64,000 nt of DNA from contig NZ_JARXHX010000015.1 of the NCBI RefSeq assembly GCF_031127835.1, positions 46,780 to 110,779 on the forward strand. The letters run 5' to 3'. Every line of letters starts with the position of its first letter. Positions within the stretch are counted from its first letter, which is position 1. Below, piece by piece: positions 45,377 to 54,935 of the stretch. The position numbers and the translations under genes are program-made. The notes beneath the pieces are model-generated. The model was not told where the DNA came from, made no database searches, and worked only from the letters and a program-made list of their open reading frames with translations. Origin of the DNA: Pelagicoccus sp. SDUM812002 (lineage in GTDB: Bacteria; Verrucomicrobiota; Verrucomicrobiia; Opitutales; Opitutaceae).

Positions 45377-46063
45377 TCAGTCCATGCGGTCGATCTGATT
45401 GCTCTTGGGTTTGCTCAGAAGCATTCGTCCCTCGCCGAGGGTTCCAACAAAAGGAGTTAGCGGCCCCACAAGCGCTCTCTTTCCAAGGATCGAACCTGGG
45501 TTCAGCACGGAGTTGCAGCCCACCTCCGCTTCGTCGCCCACCAGGGCTCCGAACTTGCGCATGCCTGTATCCACAATTCCGGTATCCGTCTTCACCTTCA
45601 CGGGCTGTTGGTCGAGCCGCAAGTTAGAGAGGATGACTCCCGCCCCCAGGTGAGAACGATTACCAAGGACCGAATCCCCGATGTAGGAGAAATGCGGCGT
45701 CTGCACGCCTTCGAGAAGCAGGCAATTTTTGTACTCGCAAGAATTCCCCACCACCGAGTCGGCCCCGATAATGACATTGCCACGAATGTAAGCCCCTGGC
45801 CGGATCTGAACACCCGCACCAATCCAGGCGGGGCCTTCGATCGAGCAAAACGGCGGCAGTTCAACCGACTCGTGGATGAAGACCTTCCCTTTTATTGAAA
45901 CGCCCCCTGGGACCTGACTTGGCACACGTTCCTCGAATCCAGCGGCCAAGGCGGGCTTGATCTGCTGTATCCATTGCCACGGCAGAGCGTCAGGATCGAA
46001 GAAATCGGCGAAGGGAATGCTCTCGGGGAAATTGAAAAGGTCGCTGGCTTTCACGCGGCGCAT
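45377..46063 (-). CDS. GlmU-like left-handed beta-helix (hexapeptide) protein
   Basis: A 228-residue protein with a short N-terminal part (FNFPESIPFADFFDP) and then hexapeptide coils: IKGKVFIHESVELPPFCSIE, IGAGVQIRPGAYIRGNVIIG, VVGNSCEYKNCLL and LGAGVILSNLRLD. This is the fold of the acetyltransferase half of GlmU-type enzymes (UDP-GlcNAc or sugar-1-phosphate nucleotidyltransferase-linked). No nucleotidyltransferase domain is attached. ATG 46063 is chosen because upstream in-frame codons lie in a palindromic repeat. The substrate is unknown. Confidence 0.82.
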   Translation of the reverse strand: MRRVKASDLFNFPESIPFADFFDPDALPWQWIQQIKPALAAGFEERVPSQVPGGVSIKGKVFIHESVELPPFCSIEGPAWIGAGVQIRPGAYIRGNVIIGADSVVGNSCEYKNCLLLEGVQTPHFSYIGDSVLGNRSHLGAGVILSNLRLDQQPVKVKTDTGIVDTGMRKFGALVGDEAEVGCNSVLNPGSILGKRALVGPLTPFVGTLGEGRMLLSKPKSNQIDRMD

Positions 46064-46121
46064 TGGAGCTGCTACCAGGCGAACCCTCAAGCTCGAAACA
46101 GCAGCGACATTCTGACAGCTC

Positions 46122-46193
46122 CTGCAGCGCGGACAGGGTGGAACCGGTCCCTCCCTCGTCGGAGGGACGACTTCCACGTCGTCCGCGCTGCAG
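46122..46193. repeat. Palindromic intergenic repeat, copy B
   Basis: A 72-nt palindrome with perfect 13-bp outer arms CTGCAGCGCGGAC/GTCCGCGCTGCAG, inner arms GTCCCTCC/GGAGGGAC around a CTCGTC loop, and a partly paired middle. It shares its right half with copy A (8208-8290). It lies 59-130 bp upstream of the beta-helix gene and would otherwise look like coding extension of that gene. Confidence 0.75.
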
Positions 46194-46275
46194 AAGTAAC
46201 CAATCAGCTGAACCATCCCGCCCACCCAGCGCGACGATTAAGGTCGTTCCACCCCCCTAGCCAATGAGAAAGCGG

Positions 46276-46308
46276 AAAAAAGCCTCCCCGGTTTCCGGAG
46301 AGGCTTTT
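46276..46308 (-). terminator. Strong rho-independent terminator after the tRNA-Gly pair
   Basis: On the reverse strand AGCCTCTCCGG-AAA-CCGGGGAGGCT is followed by TTTTTT. It lies 7 nt after the 3' end of tRNA-Gly copy 1, so it closes the tRNA transcript. The A-rich side means it can act from the other strand too. Confidence 0.85.
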
Positions 46309-46314
46309 AAAAAG

Positions 46315-46390
<76 letters not shown>

Positions 46391-46429
46391 TTTAAATGAG
46401 GGTTTCGCACCTTTCCCGTTAAGGAAAAG

Positions 46430-46505
<76 letters not shown>

Positions 46506-46524
46506 CTCATTAAAGAGGTGCGTC

Positions 46525-46552
46525 AGAATCCATTTCAAAGACCTCAAGTCAA
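46525..46552 (-). promoter_or_regulatory. Sigma-70-type promoter of the tRNA-Gly pair
   Basis: Reverse strand TTGACT (46552-46547), 16-nt spacer, GATTCT (46530-46525). The predicted start of transcription is about 12 nt before the first tRNA base (46505). A good -35 and a modest -10. Confidence 0.5.
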
Positions 46553-46701
46553 CAGAAAATTCCGCAAAAATAATACCCTCTCAACTGCATCAAAACCCTG
46601 CCGCCCTGCCGCCATCAGCGCACCCGTACGAACAACCTAGCACAGCGCTTCAGCGCACGACCGCAAGGCAGGATCAATCCCTCTTTGCCACGGTTCTCAC
46701 C

Positions 46702-48066
46702 TCAACGATCTACCACATCCAGTTCAGGCCATTGCTGCAATTTCCGGTGCAGCGTGCGACGAGAGATTCCCAACAAAGCAGCCGCCCGCGTGCGATTTCC
46801 GCGGGCATCAGCTAAGGCTTCGCGAAGCAAGCGTTTCTCGTTCTCCTCTTTGTCGAGCGGCGATACGATTTTTCCTGAGCCATCGACCGAGGGCCCTTCC
46901 CCTCGAAACTTGGAATCCAAATCGTAGTCGTGAATGGTGCCGCTGCGATGCATCACGACCGAGTTTTCCGCGAAGTTTCGAAGCTCCCGAATATTGCCCG
47001 GCCATCCATAACGGCGGAGCGCTTGGATCGCACCGGGCTCGAATGTGGGCGGTTCCATCTCATTTTCCGCGGCGAACTCCTTTATGAAGTGATTGAGAAG
47101 CAGAGGCAAATCCTCCGCCCGGTCCGCGAGGGAAGGCATCCTTATCTGCACCACGTTCAGACGATAATACAGGTCTTCGCGAAAGTCGCCTTTCGCAACC
47201 ATGTCCAGCAGGTTCTTGTTAGTCGCGGCCACCAATCGCGTATCGACTTTAATCGACTTACTGCTGCCCAATCGCTCGAAGGTTCGTTGCTCCAAGAAGC
47301 GCAGTAGCTTTACTTGGGTGGAAAGATCGATCTCGCCAATTTCGTCGAGAAACAAGGTGCCTCCTTCTGCCATCTCGAAACGTCCGATGCGTCGCTCGGT
47401 GGCCCCCGTGAAAGCTCCTTTCTCGTGACCGAATAGCTCGCTTTCCAGAAGCGCAGCAGGCAGGGCCGCACAGTGCACCGCGACAAAGGGACCTTTTGCT
47501 CGGTTCGAGTTTTGGTGAATCGCCTGCGCGATCAACTCCTTGCCCGTACCAGTTTCTCCTTCAATTAATACGCTCGCTCTCGAGGGAGCGACTAGCTTGA
47601 CGCGGTCGATAACTTTCACCAGCTCGGCCGAGTTGCCTACAATCCCCTCGAAATTGAATTTTACGTCCAACCGCTCGTGCAGCTGGGCCACCTCGGTTTC
47701 CAGGTTCTTGGACTTGAGGGCTCGCTTGATCAGGATCTCCAGCTTTTCCAAGTTAACGGGTTTGGTCAGAAAGTCGTAGGCACCTCGCTTCATGGCCTCC
47801 ACCGCCGAGTCGACGTCGCCGTATGCTGTCATCATAATTACGGGCGGGCGGCTCGCGAGCCCGAGAGCCTTGTCTATCACTTTCATGCCCGACTTCCCAG
47901 GCATGCGTAGGTCGGTCAGAATCACCTCGAAGGGTTCGGACTCCATCAAGTTGAAGGCCTCCTCAGCGTTTTCCGCCAAGTAGATGTCGTAAGAGTCTTC
48001 GAGCACCTGCATAAGTCCCTCTCGGGTATGCCGCTCGTCATCAACAATGAGAATAGTTGGCACCAT
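46702..48066 (-). CDS. NtrC-family sigma-54-dependent response regulator
   Basis: A 454-residue transcription activator. Receiver with phospho-acceptor Asp52 in VILTDLRMPGKSG; AAA+ domain with Walker A GETGTGKELIAQ, the sigma-54 loop GAFTGA, LDEIGEIDLSTQVKLLRFL and the second Arg region; Fis-type HTH at the end (RTRAAALLGISRRTLHRKLQ). ATG 48066 is the family start; 18 residues upstream in frame are unconserved. It follows its PAS kinase gene with a 91-nt gap, so they are probably one system. Targets are unknown. Confidence 0.94.
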   Translation of the reverse strand: MVPTILIVDDERHTREGLMQVLEDSYDIYLAENAEEAFNLMESEPFEVILTDLRMPGKSGMKVIDKALGLASRPPVIMMTAYGDVDSAVEAMKRGAYDFLTKPVNLEKLEILIKRALKSKNLETEVAQLHERLDVKFNFEGIVGNSAELVKVIDRVKLVAPSRASVLIEGETGTGKELIAQAIHQNSNRAKGPFVAVHCAALPAALLESELFGHEKGAFTGATERRIGRFEMAEGGTLFLDEIGEIDLSTQVKLLRFLEQRTFERLGSSKSIKVDTRLVAATNKNLLDMVAKGDFREDLYYRLNVVQIRMPSLADRAEDLPLLLNHFIKEFAAENEMEPPTFEPGAIQALRRYGWPGNIRELRNFAENSVVMHRSGTIHDYDLDSKFRGEGPSVDGSGKIVSPLDKEENEKRLLREALADARGNRTRAAALLGISRRTLHRKLQQWPELDVVDR

Positions 48067-48157
48067 TCTTCTTACGCTAGAGGAAGACACCGCCTGGTCA
48101 AGTGTGCGGTTTTGTCTCAATCAAGTCCTCGAGAAGAGGGGATGCTTCGCGGAAGCC

Positions 48158-49327
48158 CTATCCTCCTAGCATAACCAGCTTCCGATTCCGCTTGGGCAGC
48201 TCGATGGTCACCACCGTGCCGACGCCTTCCTGGCTGTCGATTCCCACTTGGCCGCCGTGCCCTCTCACAATTCGCTGCACGATCATCAAGCCGAGTCCCG
48301 AGCCAGTTTTCTTAGTCGTGTGGTAGGGCTGGAAGACGCGTGACAGGTCGGACTGCCGGATTCCCTCTCCCGAATCGCCAAAGCGTAGATAAATCTTTTC
48401 CTCATCCGAGCGGGATACGATACGCAAATCTCCGCCGGGTCCCATCGCTTCCATGGCGTTTTTTATGAGATTGAAGAAAACCTGTTTCATCTGGTTTCGA
48501 TCCGCTCGCACGATGGGAGCCTCAGAAATAACTTCGACCTCGACCGAAATTCCCCGGTCATTGAGCTCGGAGCCGACGACCTCCAGGACCTCTTCGAGGA
48601 CGAGGCTCAAATCGAGGACTTGAAAATCTGGATCTTGTGGCCGGATGGCTTCCAAGAAGTTCTTTACAATACCATCTAGGCGCTCGACCTCGCCTCGGCA
48701 GACATTCAAGGAACTGACGAGCTTTCCAGACCCCGAATTTTCCCCCAGCTTCTTTAACTGACGTTCCATCAACTGCAGGTGGATGGTCAGGGAATTGAGT
48801 GGATTCCCCAACTCGTGGGCCACCCCGGCTGCCAACAGAAGGATGGAAGCTATCTTTTCAGACTCGATCGTCTCATCCTTGGATATCTTTTCATTGGTAA
48901 TGTCGGACAACATCACCACGAACTGCTTTTCGTCGTCTCCAACTGGCTCCTTGAAAGGCAGGAAATAGATCCTCACGTACCGACGCTCCGGGTAGGTAAG
49001 CTCCAGCTCTCTGGAACTGATCGAGTCTCGCAGCGGCTCGCCTTCGTCCAGTCCCAACGAGTCGCGCAGTCCGGGGATGAGTCGCCAAAGTAGCGTCGTT
49101 CCCAACTCGCTGTCGCTTAAGCCGATCATGCGTTGGCCTGACTCATTGGCGTACTGCACCTCGCCTTCTTCGTCGACGACCAGGATTCCCTCGAGCGCCG
49201 TGTTGAAAACAGTTTCCAAGTAGGCTCGCTCCCGAGCGAGCTTTTGCGCTAGGTTCGTCAGATTCGTGGCATCGAGACTTTCGATACGGCCGAGTACGCG
49301 GTCAAGTGAGGATTCTTTCTTCGCCAT
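48158..49327 (-). CDS. Soluble PAS-domain histidine kinase (NtrB-like)
   Basis: A 389-residue kinase without membrane helices. A PAS domain at about 35-145 ([20 protein letters not shown]), then HisKA with [19 protein letters not shown], and an ATPase domain with [28 protein letters not shown] and [11 protein letters not shown]. Upstream of the sigma-54 regulator on the same strand, so it probably phosphorylates it. The cytoplasmic signal is unknown. Confidence 0.93.
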   Translation of the reverse strand: MAKKESSLDRVLGRIESLDATNLTNLAQKLARERAYLETVFNTALEGILVVDEEGEVQYANESGQRMIGLSDSELGTTLLWRLIPGLRDSLGLDEGEPLRDSISSRELELTYPERRYVRIYFLPFKEPVGDDEKQFVVMLSDITNEKISKDETIESEKIASILLLAAGVAHELGNPLNSLTIHLQLMERQLKKLGENSGSGKLVSSLNVCRGEVERLDGIVKNFLEAIRPQDPDFQVLDLSLVLEEVLEVVGSELNDRGISVEVEVISEAPIVRADRNQMKQVFFNLIKNAMEAMGPGGDLRIVSRSDEEKIYLRFGDSGEGIRQSDLSRVFQPYHTTKKTGSGLGLMIVQRIVRGHGGQVGIDSQEGVGTVVTIELPKRNRKLVMLGG

Positions 49328-49500
49328 GGTAGAAAACGCTGTTGCAAAGGTCTTTAGACCGAGCCGAACGCCTTTGGCAACCCTTCACGCATGCGGGATT
49401 AACAGCTAATAGTCAGTATTAGAATTCAACAGTACTCCCCCTCTAGTCCGGTCCTGCTTGATTTATGGTATTCGAGTCACTTATCTGGCCCACGATTTAT

Positions 49501-50589
49501 ATGAAGTCCTATTCGTGCCTAATCTCGATCGGCGTTTTATCGGCGTCACTCATTCTGTCCAGCGGCTGCAGCAAACCTGAAGTGAAGGTTTACGACGTAG
49601 CGAAGGGCTCAAGCGCAGCCACGCTTCCGACCGCCCAAACAGCCCCATCGAGCCAGCAGCCGGATCCGATCTCCTGGACCCCTGCCCCCCAATGGAAGGA
49701 GCTACCGCCTACCCAATTCCGCAAGGGCAACTACCTATTCACCGATGACGCTGGTTCGGCAGAAATCACAGTCACGTCCTTTCCTGGCGAGACGGGCGGA
49801 CTCCTTGCCAATGCAAATCGCTGGCTCCGCCAAGCGGGACTGCCCGAGATCGACCAGGAGCAGCTCGAAGCTCTGGCCGTAGAAGTAGATCTCAACGAAG
49901 AAATGAGCGCTGTCGTTCTAGACCTTAAAGCCGCGGACAAATCGGAAAGCTCCAGCCGCGTCTATGCAGCAGTCATCCCGTACCGCGGCCAAAGTTGGTT
50001 CCTGAAAATGTCTGGCCCCTTTTCGACCGTGCAAAGCCAAATCCCTTCGTTCAGCTCTTTCGTGCGCGGATTGCGTTTCGGTGACGATGCAACCTCCTCG
50101 GCAGATCTCGCCGGAAGCGCCCACGGAGAGCACTTAGGAGATCTCGCCTTTACCGCTCCCTCAGGCTGGGTGGAAACAGAAGGCAACTCCATCCGCATTG
50201 CCAGCTATTCGATTCCCCAAGAGGGCTACCCGCCGGCAGATTTCGCCATCACGTCCTTTCCCGGCGATACCGGAGGGCTCGTAGCGAACGTCAACCGCTG
50301 GAGACGGCAAATCGGTCTCTCACCTTGGGACGCCGCGCAGGTTACCGCAGCCGTCCAATCATTGGAAAACGAAGCTGGATTGGAATTTAAAGTCTTCGAA
50401 CTAAAACCAAGCAACGACAGTGAAAGATCGGTAACTGACGAGTGGATACGCGTTGCTATCATGGAAAAGGCTGGCAAGTCGTGGTTCTTCAAGCTCAAGG
50501 GAGATGCGATGCTGGTCGACTTGCAGCGCGACGAATTCATATCGCTATTAGAAAGCGTTCACTTCAGCCACGAAGGCCACAACCACTAA
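49501..50589 (+). CDS. Lipoprotein with a duplicated domain, upstream of resB-ccsA
   Basis: A 362-residue protein with a signal peptide and lipobox (LILSSGC, Cys23 region) so it is predicted to be lipidated. It holds two copies of one domain: each has an FPG[ED]TGGL[LV]AN motif followed by NRW.RQ (SFPGETGGLLANANRW and SFPGDTGGLVANVNRW), about 150 residues apart. The C-terminus has SHEGHNH. ATG 49501 gives the lipobox; an in-frame ATG at 49465 does not. It is 24 nt before resB and probably in the same operon. No haem-binding CXXCH is seen. Function is unknown. Confidence 0.75.
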   Translation: MKSYSCLISIGVLSASLILSSGCSKPEVKVYDVAKGSSAATLPTAQTAPSSQQPDPISWTPAPQWKELPPTQFRKGNYLFTDDAGSAEITVTSFPGETGGLLANANRWLRQAGLPEIDQEQLEALAVEVDLNEEMSAVVLDLKAADKSESSSRVYAAVIPYRGQSWFLKMSGPFSTVQSQIPSFSSFVRGLRFGDDATSSADLAGSAHGEHLGDLAFTAPSGWVETEGNSIRIASYSIPQEGYPPADFAITSFPGDTGGLVANVNRWRRQIGLSPWDAAQVTAAVQSLENEAGLEFKVFELKPSNDSERSVTDEWIRVAIMEKAGKSWFFKLKGDAMLVDLQRDEFISLLESVHFSHEGHNH

Positions 50590-50613
50590 GGGACGCCTCT
50601 GCTTTTCAAAATA

Positions 50614-51780
50614 ATGAAGCCACTTTTAAAACTACTCGCGTCACTTGAAATTACCATTGGTTCCTTTGTACTGGGGATGGTTCTCATCCTCTTTGGCACG
50701 ATCGACCAGGTAAACCTCGGCATTCACGGAGCGACCGAAAAGTATTTCCATACTGTATTCGTAACTCAATACATACCCTCGATCGATATCAACATACCCT
50801 ATATGCCTGGTGGCTACCTGATAGGGTTCGTATTGCTGGTAAATATGATTGCGGCGATCTTTTACCGCTTCCGCATGTCGACGGAAAAGCTTGGCATTTG
50901 GATGGTCCACTTTGGCTTTATCCTGCTGCTACTAGGAGAATTTATCTCCAGCGTTTTCCAGCATGAGGCGAGCCTCACAATAAATGAGGGCGAGACCGTC
51001 GATTTCACCGAAAGCTTTCGAGAGTCCGAACTTGCGATCATTGATACGACCTTCGACGACAAAGATCGAGTCTACGCAATCCCTCAGGCAATGCTGGAGA
51101 GAGAACAACAAGTCTCGATCGAGGAACTCCCCTTCAACATAAGCATAGACGAATTCCTGCCGAACTCCGTCATGCAGCGCCGCAACGAATCTACCCCAGA
51201 CTCCGCCAGACTCGCCAATCAGGGAATCGGCCTGCAAGCCTATGCCATTCAGGTACCGGAAACTGGCAAGATGAACGACCGTAACGTGCCCGCCACCATT
51301 GTTACCTTGTTCTCGAAAGACTCCGGTGAAAACGGATCCGAAGTGATTGGGACCTGGCTCGCTCGCGAATTCGTGCCCAACCAGACGTTCTCGTACCGAG
51401 GTCGCAACTACACGATCTTGATGCGGCGCGAGCGCGAGATGATCGACTATGCGGTCACTCTGAAAGACTTCAGCCATGACCGCTATCTTGGCACCAACAT
51501 TCCAAAGAACTTCTCAAGCGAAGTGACCGTCCGCGACAAGACAACCGGACTCGAGCAGGACTTTCTCATATACATGAACAACCCCCTCCGCTACGACGAT
51601 CTGACCTTCTACCAACAAGGTTTCATGAACGACGACACGACCACCATTCTCCAAGTTGTCCGTAACCCTGGCCGTAGCCTACCCTACATCTCAACGTCCC
51701 TCATGACCCTCGGGCTCGTTGTGCAATTTGGCTTCAGCCTCCAACGCTTCTCCAAGAAAAGAAAGAAAGCAGCCGCATGA
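50614..51780 (+). CDS. resB: Cytochrome c biogenesis protein ResB
   Basis: A 388-residue membrane protein: helices at about 8-30 (SLEITIGSFVLGMVLILFG), 67-88 and 94-113 (IWMVHFGFILLLLGEFI), then a large periplasmic domain ending with a final helix (LMTLGLVVQFGFSLQRF). Motifs NNPLRYDDLTFYQQGF and GVRY-like region fit ResB/Ccs1, which together with CcsA delivers haem to apocytochrome c in System II. Overlaps ccsA by 4 nt (ATGA). Confidence 0.9.
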   Translation: MKPLLKLLASLEITIGSFVLGMVLILFGTIDQVNLGIHGATEKYFHTVFVTQYIPSIDINIPYMPGGYLIGFVLLVNMIAAIFYRFRMSTEKLGIWMVHFGFILLLLGEFISSVFQHEASLTINEGETVDFTESFRESELAIIDTTFDDKDRVYAIPQAMLEREQQVSIEELPFNISIDEFLPNSVMQRRNESTPDSARLANQGIGLQAYAIQVPETGKMNDRNVPATIVTLFSKDSGENGSEVIGTWLAREFVPNQTFSYRGRNYTILMRREREMIDYAVTLKDFSHDRYLGTNIPKNFSSEVTVRDKTTGLEQDFLIYMNNPLRYDDLTFYQQGFMNDDTTTILQVVRNPGRSLPYISTSLMTLGLVVQFGFSLQRFSKKRKKAAA

Positions 51781-53663
51781 AACGCAGCCTTTTTACCATC
51801 ATCTCACTTTGCCTCTTCTTCGGGACCATCTACTCGAACTATAAGAGGCAAACTCCCAAGTCCGAGGTGGACTACGACTCCTTCGGGAGAATCCCCGTCG
51901 TCTTGAACGGACGCGTCCAACCTCTTGACTCCGTCGCTCGGAATACGCTCCTCGCCATCAATGGCAAAAGCACTGCGACCTATCAGGACGGCAGCCGTCA
52001 CATGGCCATAGAATGGCTCGCTGAGGTACTCTTCCAACCGCAAATAGCGATCGATCGTCCTGTATTCAGAATCCATGACGATGGATTAAAAGCCATCCTG
52101 CCACACAAGGAGCCAAAAGAAAGCGACAACATGGTCAAGCGCATGCTGTTTGGCTCCGGCAGTAGTCACCACTACTACTCGCTCAACGAGATCCGAACCG
52201 TCTACAACAAGATCCGAGAAGACGCTATCGAAGCCTCCGAGATCGATAGCCAGCTACGCAACCGCTACCAGAACGCGGTCGTCAATCTGGCTAACAATGT
52301 AATCCGTTTCTACAATCTCACCCGCACCACCCATCACGGCGAGTCGCCTAGCTTCCTCGAGGAACTCACCGCCCTGCAAACCCTAATCCCGGCAGCAATT
52401 GAAGAGACTCAAAAGCAGCAACGGGGAGAAGAGTTCGATCCTTCAAAGCTAAGCCCTATGCTGAGCTTCATGCAGGTCTACCGAACCTTCGAGTCGGAAG
52501 CTCTCTTCTTCACCCACCCAATGCCGCCGATCGAAGGCGAACAAACCTGGCACAAGATGAGCTCGGCCCTCGACGAAATCACTCGAGACGGGAAGCCAAG
52601 TGACGTCACTGTATACTGGGCGACCCTCGTTGATTCCTTTCGCCAAGACGATATCGATACCTTTAACGAAACGGTTCCAAAGCTGCAATCCGCTATCGAG
52701 GACATCGATCCCGAGGCCGCGAGCAAGGCGAAAGCGGAACGTCTCTTCAACTACCTAAGTCCCTTCTACGTGTCCATCGTCGGATACGTGATAGTATTCC
52801 TCTTGGCCGTCTTCTCATGGCCCTTCGCTTCCCGTGGACTCAATCGGGCTGCGTTCTGGACGACTGTCGCTGTATTCGCCTTCCATACAATCGGAATGGG
52901 GTTCCGCGTCTACATCATCGACTACGCCCCGGTAATAAACCTCTACTCCTCCGCTATCTACGTGGGCTGGGGCGCTACCCTGTTGGCCCTCATCATCGAA
53001 AAACTCTTCAAGAACGGAATCGGGAGCTTCGTAGCCTCAGTGATCGGGATAGGTAGCCTCATCGTTGCTCACCACTTGATTGACGGCAAGGATACGCTCG
53101 AGCAGATGAAGGCGGTTCTCGACTCCAACTTTTGGCTCACCGTGCATGTGCTGACCGTCACATTTGGTTACGCCTCCACCTTCTTTGCTGGGTTCGTCGC
53201 TATCTTCTACGTTATAGCGGGCACCGCCACCAAGCTCATCGACAAGAAGATAGGGAAAATGCTCGCGTCCGTGGTCTTCGGCATCGTCTGCTTCTCCACA
53301 CTGTTCAGCTTCTTTGGAACGGTCACGGGAGGCATCTGGGCTGACCAATCCTGGGGCCGGTTCTGGGGATGGGATCCCAAGGAAAACGGAGCCATACTTT
53401 TAGTCCTCTGGAACGTGGTCATCCTTCACGCTCGCTGGGGCGGTTTTGCCAAGACCCGAGGCATAATGGCTATGGCCATATTCGGAAACGTCGTGACGAG
53501 CTGGTCATGGATGGGCACCAACATGCTCGGTATCGGGTTACACTCGTACGGATTTATGAATTCCGCGTTCCAATACCTCGCCGGCTTCTGGGCGTTACAA
53601 CTCGTGTTTATCTTACTAGCGTATATCCCGCAAAACCGTTGGAGAAGCCCAGTTAATGGTTGA
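51777..53663 (+). CDS. ccsA: Cytochrome c biogenesis protein CcsA (System II, large form)
   Basis: A 628-residue membrane protein. The N-terminal half is a periplasmic domain (FGRIPVVLNGRVQPLDSVAR is typical of the group found in Bacteroidetes and Verrucomicrobia). The C-terminal half has about eight helices with the haem-handling WWD motif in IWADQSWGRFWGWDPKENG and conserved His in LDSNFWLTVHVLTVTFGY. It completes the ResB-CcsA haem lyase. Starts in the ATGA overlap with resB. Confidence 0.93.
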   Translation: MKRSLFTIISLCLFFGTIYSNYKRQTPKSEVDYDSFGRIPVVLNGRVQPLDSVARNTLLAINGKSTATYQDGSRHMAIEWLAEVLFQPQIAIDRPVFRIHDDGLKAILPHKEPKESDNMVKRMLFGSGSSHHYYSLNEIRTVYNKIREDAIEASEIDSQLRNRYQNAVVNLANNVIRFYNLTRTTHHGESPSFLEELTALQTLIPAAIEETQKQQRGEEFDPSKLSPMLSFMQVYRTFESEALFFTHPMPPIEGEQTWHKMSSALDEITRDGKPSDVTVYWATLVDSFRQDDIDTFNETVPKLQSAIEDIDPEAASKAKAERLFNYLSPFYVSIVGYVIVFLLAVFSWPFASRGLNRAAFWTTVAVFAFHTIGMGFRVYIIDYAPVINLYSSAIYVGWGATLLALIIEKLFKNGIGSFVASVIGIGSLIVAHHLIDGKDTLEQMKAVLDSNFWLTVHVLTVTFGYASTFFAGFVAIFYVIAGTATKLIDKKIGKMLASVVFGIVCFSTLFSFFGTVTGGIWADQSWGRFWGWDPKENGAILLVLWNVVILHARWGGFAKTRGIMAMAIFGNVVTSWSWMGTNMLGIGLHSYGFMNSAFQYLAGFWALQLVFILLAYIPQNRWRSPVNG

Positions 53664-53725
53664 GCCCATTGGGCCATTGAATTACTCATCTCCCCTTTGA
53701 GATCAGAAGGAGCAACCCTTCCCCA

Positions 53726-54073
53726 ATGCCCAATCGCTCACCACACGAAGTAACCTCAGGCTCCGTATTGGCCGACGACGTCTATAACCTAGACGCGCGG
53801 CTCCTCTTCCCTGCGGGCACTGAGCTTACAGACAAAAAGATCGAGATCCTAATGATGTGGGGAGTCGAAAGCGTTCACCTACAGGGCGAGGCAGGCTCCG
53901 AGAAATCCGTATCGATAAACAGTTTTTCAGATACCGCTAAGCACGACGCGAAGCTTGAAGTTCAGAGACGCTTCAAACTGGTAAAATCCTCCCATCCAGT
54001 CGTAGTCGCCATCAGAGAGATGGCGATTCTCGAGTCTGCAAAGTCCTCCGATCATTCCCCCAAGCAGCAGTGA
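53726..54073 (+). CDS. Small protein with the N-terminal motif of HD-type signalling proteins
   Basis: A 115-residue protein with GSVLADDVYNLDARLLFPAG followed by TELTDKKIEILMMWGVESV, a segment that in many HD-GYP and HDOD proteins precedes the HD domain. It ends in a helical region (EVQRRFKLVKSSHPVVVAI). There is no signal peptide. It overlaps the HDOD gene by 4 nt (GTGA), so the two parts of what is often one protein are translated together as separate chains. Its function is inferred from this context. Confidence 0.7.
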   Translation: MPNRSPHEVTSGSVLADDVYNLDARLLFPAGTELTDKKIEILMMWGVESVHLQGEAGSEKSVSINSFSDTAKHDAKLEVQRRFKLVKSSHPVVVAIREMAILESAKSSDHSPKQQ

Positions 54074-54933
54074 ACTCACTTCTCAATCCCGTCCTCGAGG
54101 ACGCTGATAAGTTTCCATCCCTCCTCCCCCTCGCTCTTGCCATTGAAGACGCTGTAGACAGTCCGGAATCATCTTTCGATGACATCGCCCGCATCGTAGA
54201 GTCAGATACCGACCTGACTGCTCGATTTCTAGCCTTGGCGAATTCGAGCTTCTACAACTACCCGGTTTCTATCACCACTATTCCAGATGCTCTCAGCGTG
54301 ATAGGACTCAGGAACACGCGAAACATGAGCATCGCCCTCTCACTGCCTAGAAGCCTAGGCAACTCTCCGGAGTTTCCAGTAGAGAGCGACAGGTTCTGGC
54401 GACACAGTATCGCAGTGGGACTTTGCACTCGGCTCATCGCCCTCGACAGTCGCGACGCAAACACAGAACGTCATTTCCTTGCCGGGTTTTTCCACAAGAT
54501 TGGTCGCCCGCTGATAGCTAGCTTATTTCCTGAAGAGGCCAATGCGATTTACAAGCGTACCCGTAAAAGGGATACCCTCTACCAAAAGGCAGCCCAATCG
54601 ATACTAGGATTCGACGAATCCGAAGTTGGGGCGGCTGCCTTGCAGCATTGGCGTTTTCCGGAAAACATCAGCACACTGGTTCGCCACCACAACAAACCCG
54701 TGCTGGCACGCACACACTTGCGAGGGGCCAGCTTCGTTCACATCTCAAGCTTCATCGTATCCGCCCTCAATTTTGGAGACTCCGGAGACCGCTTCGTTCC
54801 GGAGTTTTCCGAGGCAGCCTGGGGTTTTTCGAATTTCGACGAATCTAAGCTATCAATGATCGTTGAAGAACTAAAGAGGCAGCTCGACAGCGTTTGCCAT
54901 GTATTCCTATCTGAAAACATCGACCAAGGCTAG
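54070..54933 (+). CDS. HDOD-domain signalling protein
   Basis: A 287-residue protein with an HDOD domain: [53 protein letters not shown] (the HD pair of HD-GYP is not complete), [14 protein letters not shown] and [17 protein letters not shown] proteins act in signal transduction, often as scaffolds. It begins at GTG 54070, overlapping the preceding gene. Its stop is 2 nt before the hybrid kinase start. Confidence 0.87.
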   Translation: MNSLLNPVLEDADKFPSLLPLALAIEDAVDSPESSFDDIARIVESDTDLTARFLALANSSFYNYPVSITTIPDALSVIGLRNTRNMSIALSLPRSLGNSPEFPVESDRFWRHSIAVGLCTRLIALDSRDANTERHFLAGFFHKIGRPLIASLFPEEANAIYKRTRKRDTLYQKAAQSILGFDESEVGAAALQHWRFPENISTLVRHHNKPVLARTHLRGASFVHISSFIVSALNFGDSGDRFVPEFSEAAWGFSNFDESKLSMIVEELKRQLDSVCHVFLSENIDQG

Positions 54934-54935
54934 CG

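Noticed and set aside
46064..46225. N-terminal extension of the GlmU-like gene to 46225
   Set aside because: The extra residues are the translated palindrome, including its arms; the beta-helix protein begins naturally at 46063.
45316..46267. Several plus-strand frames in the beta-helix gene region and the palindrome
   Set aside because: They are reverse shadows of a clear minus-strand gene and of a palindromic repeat.
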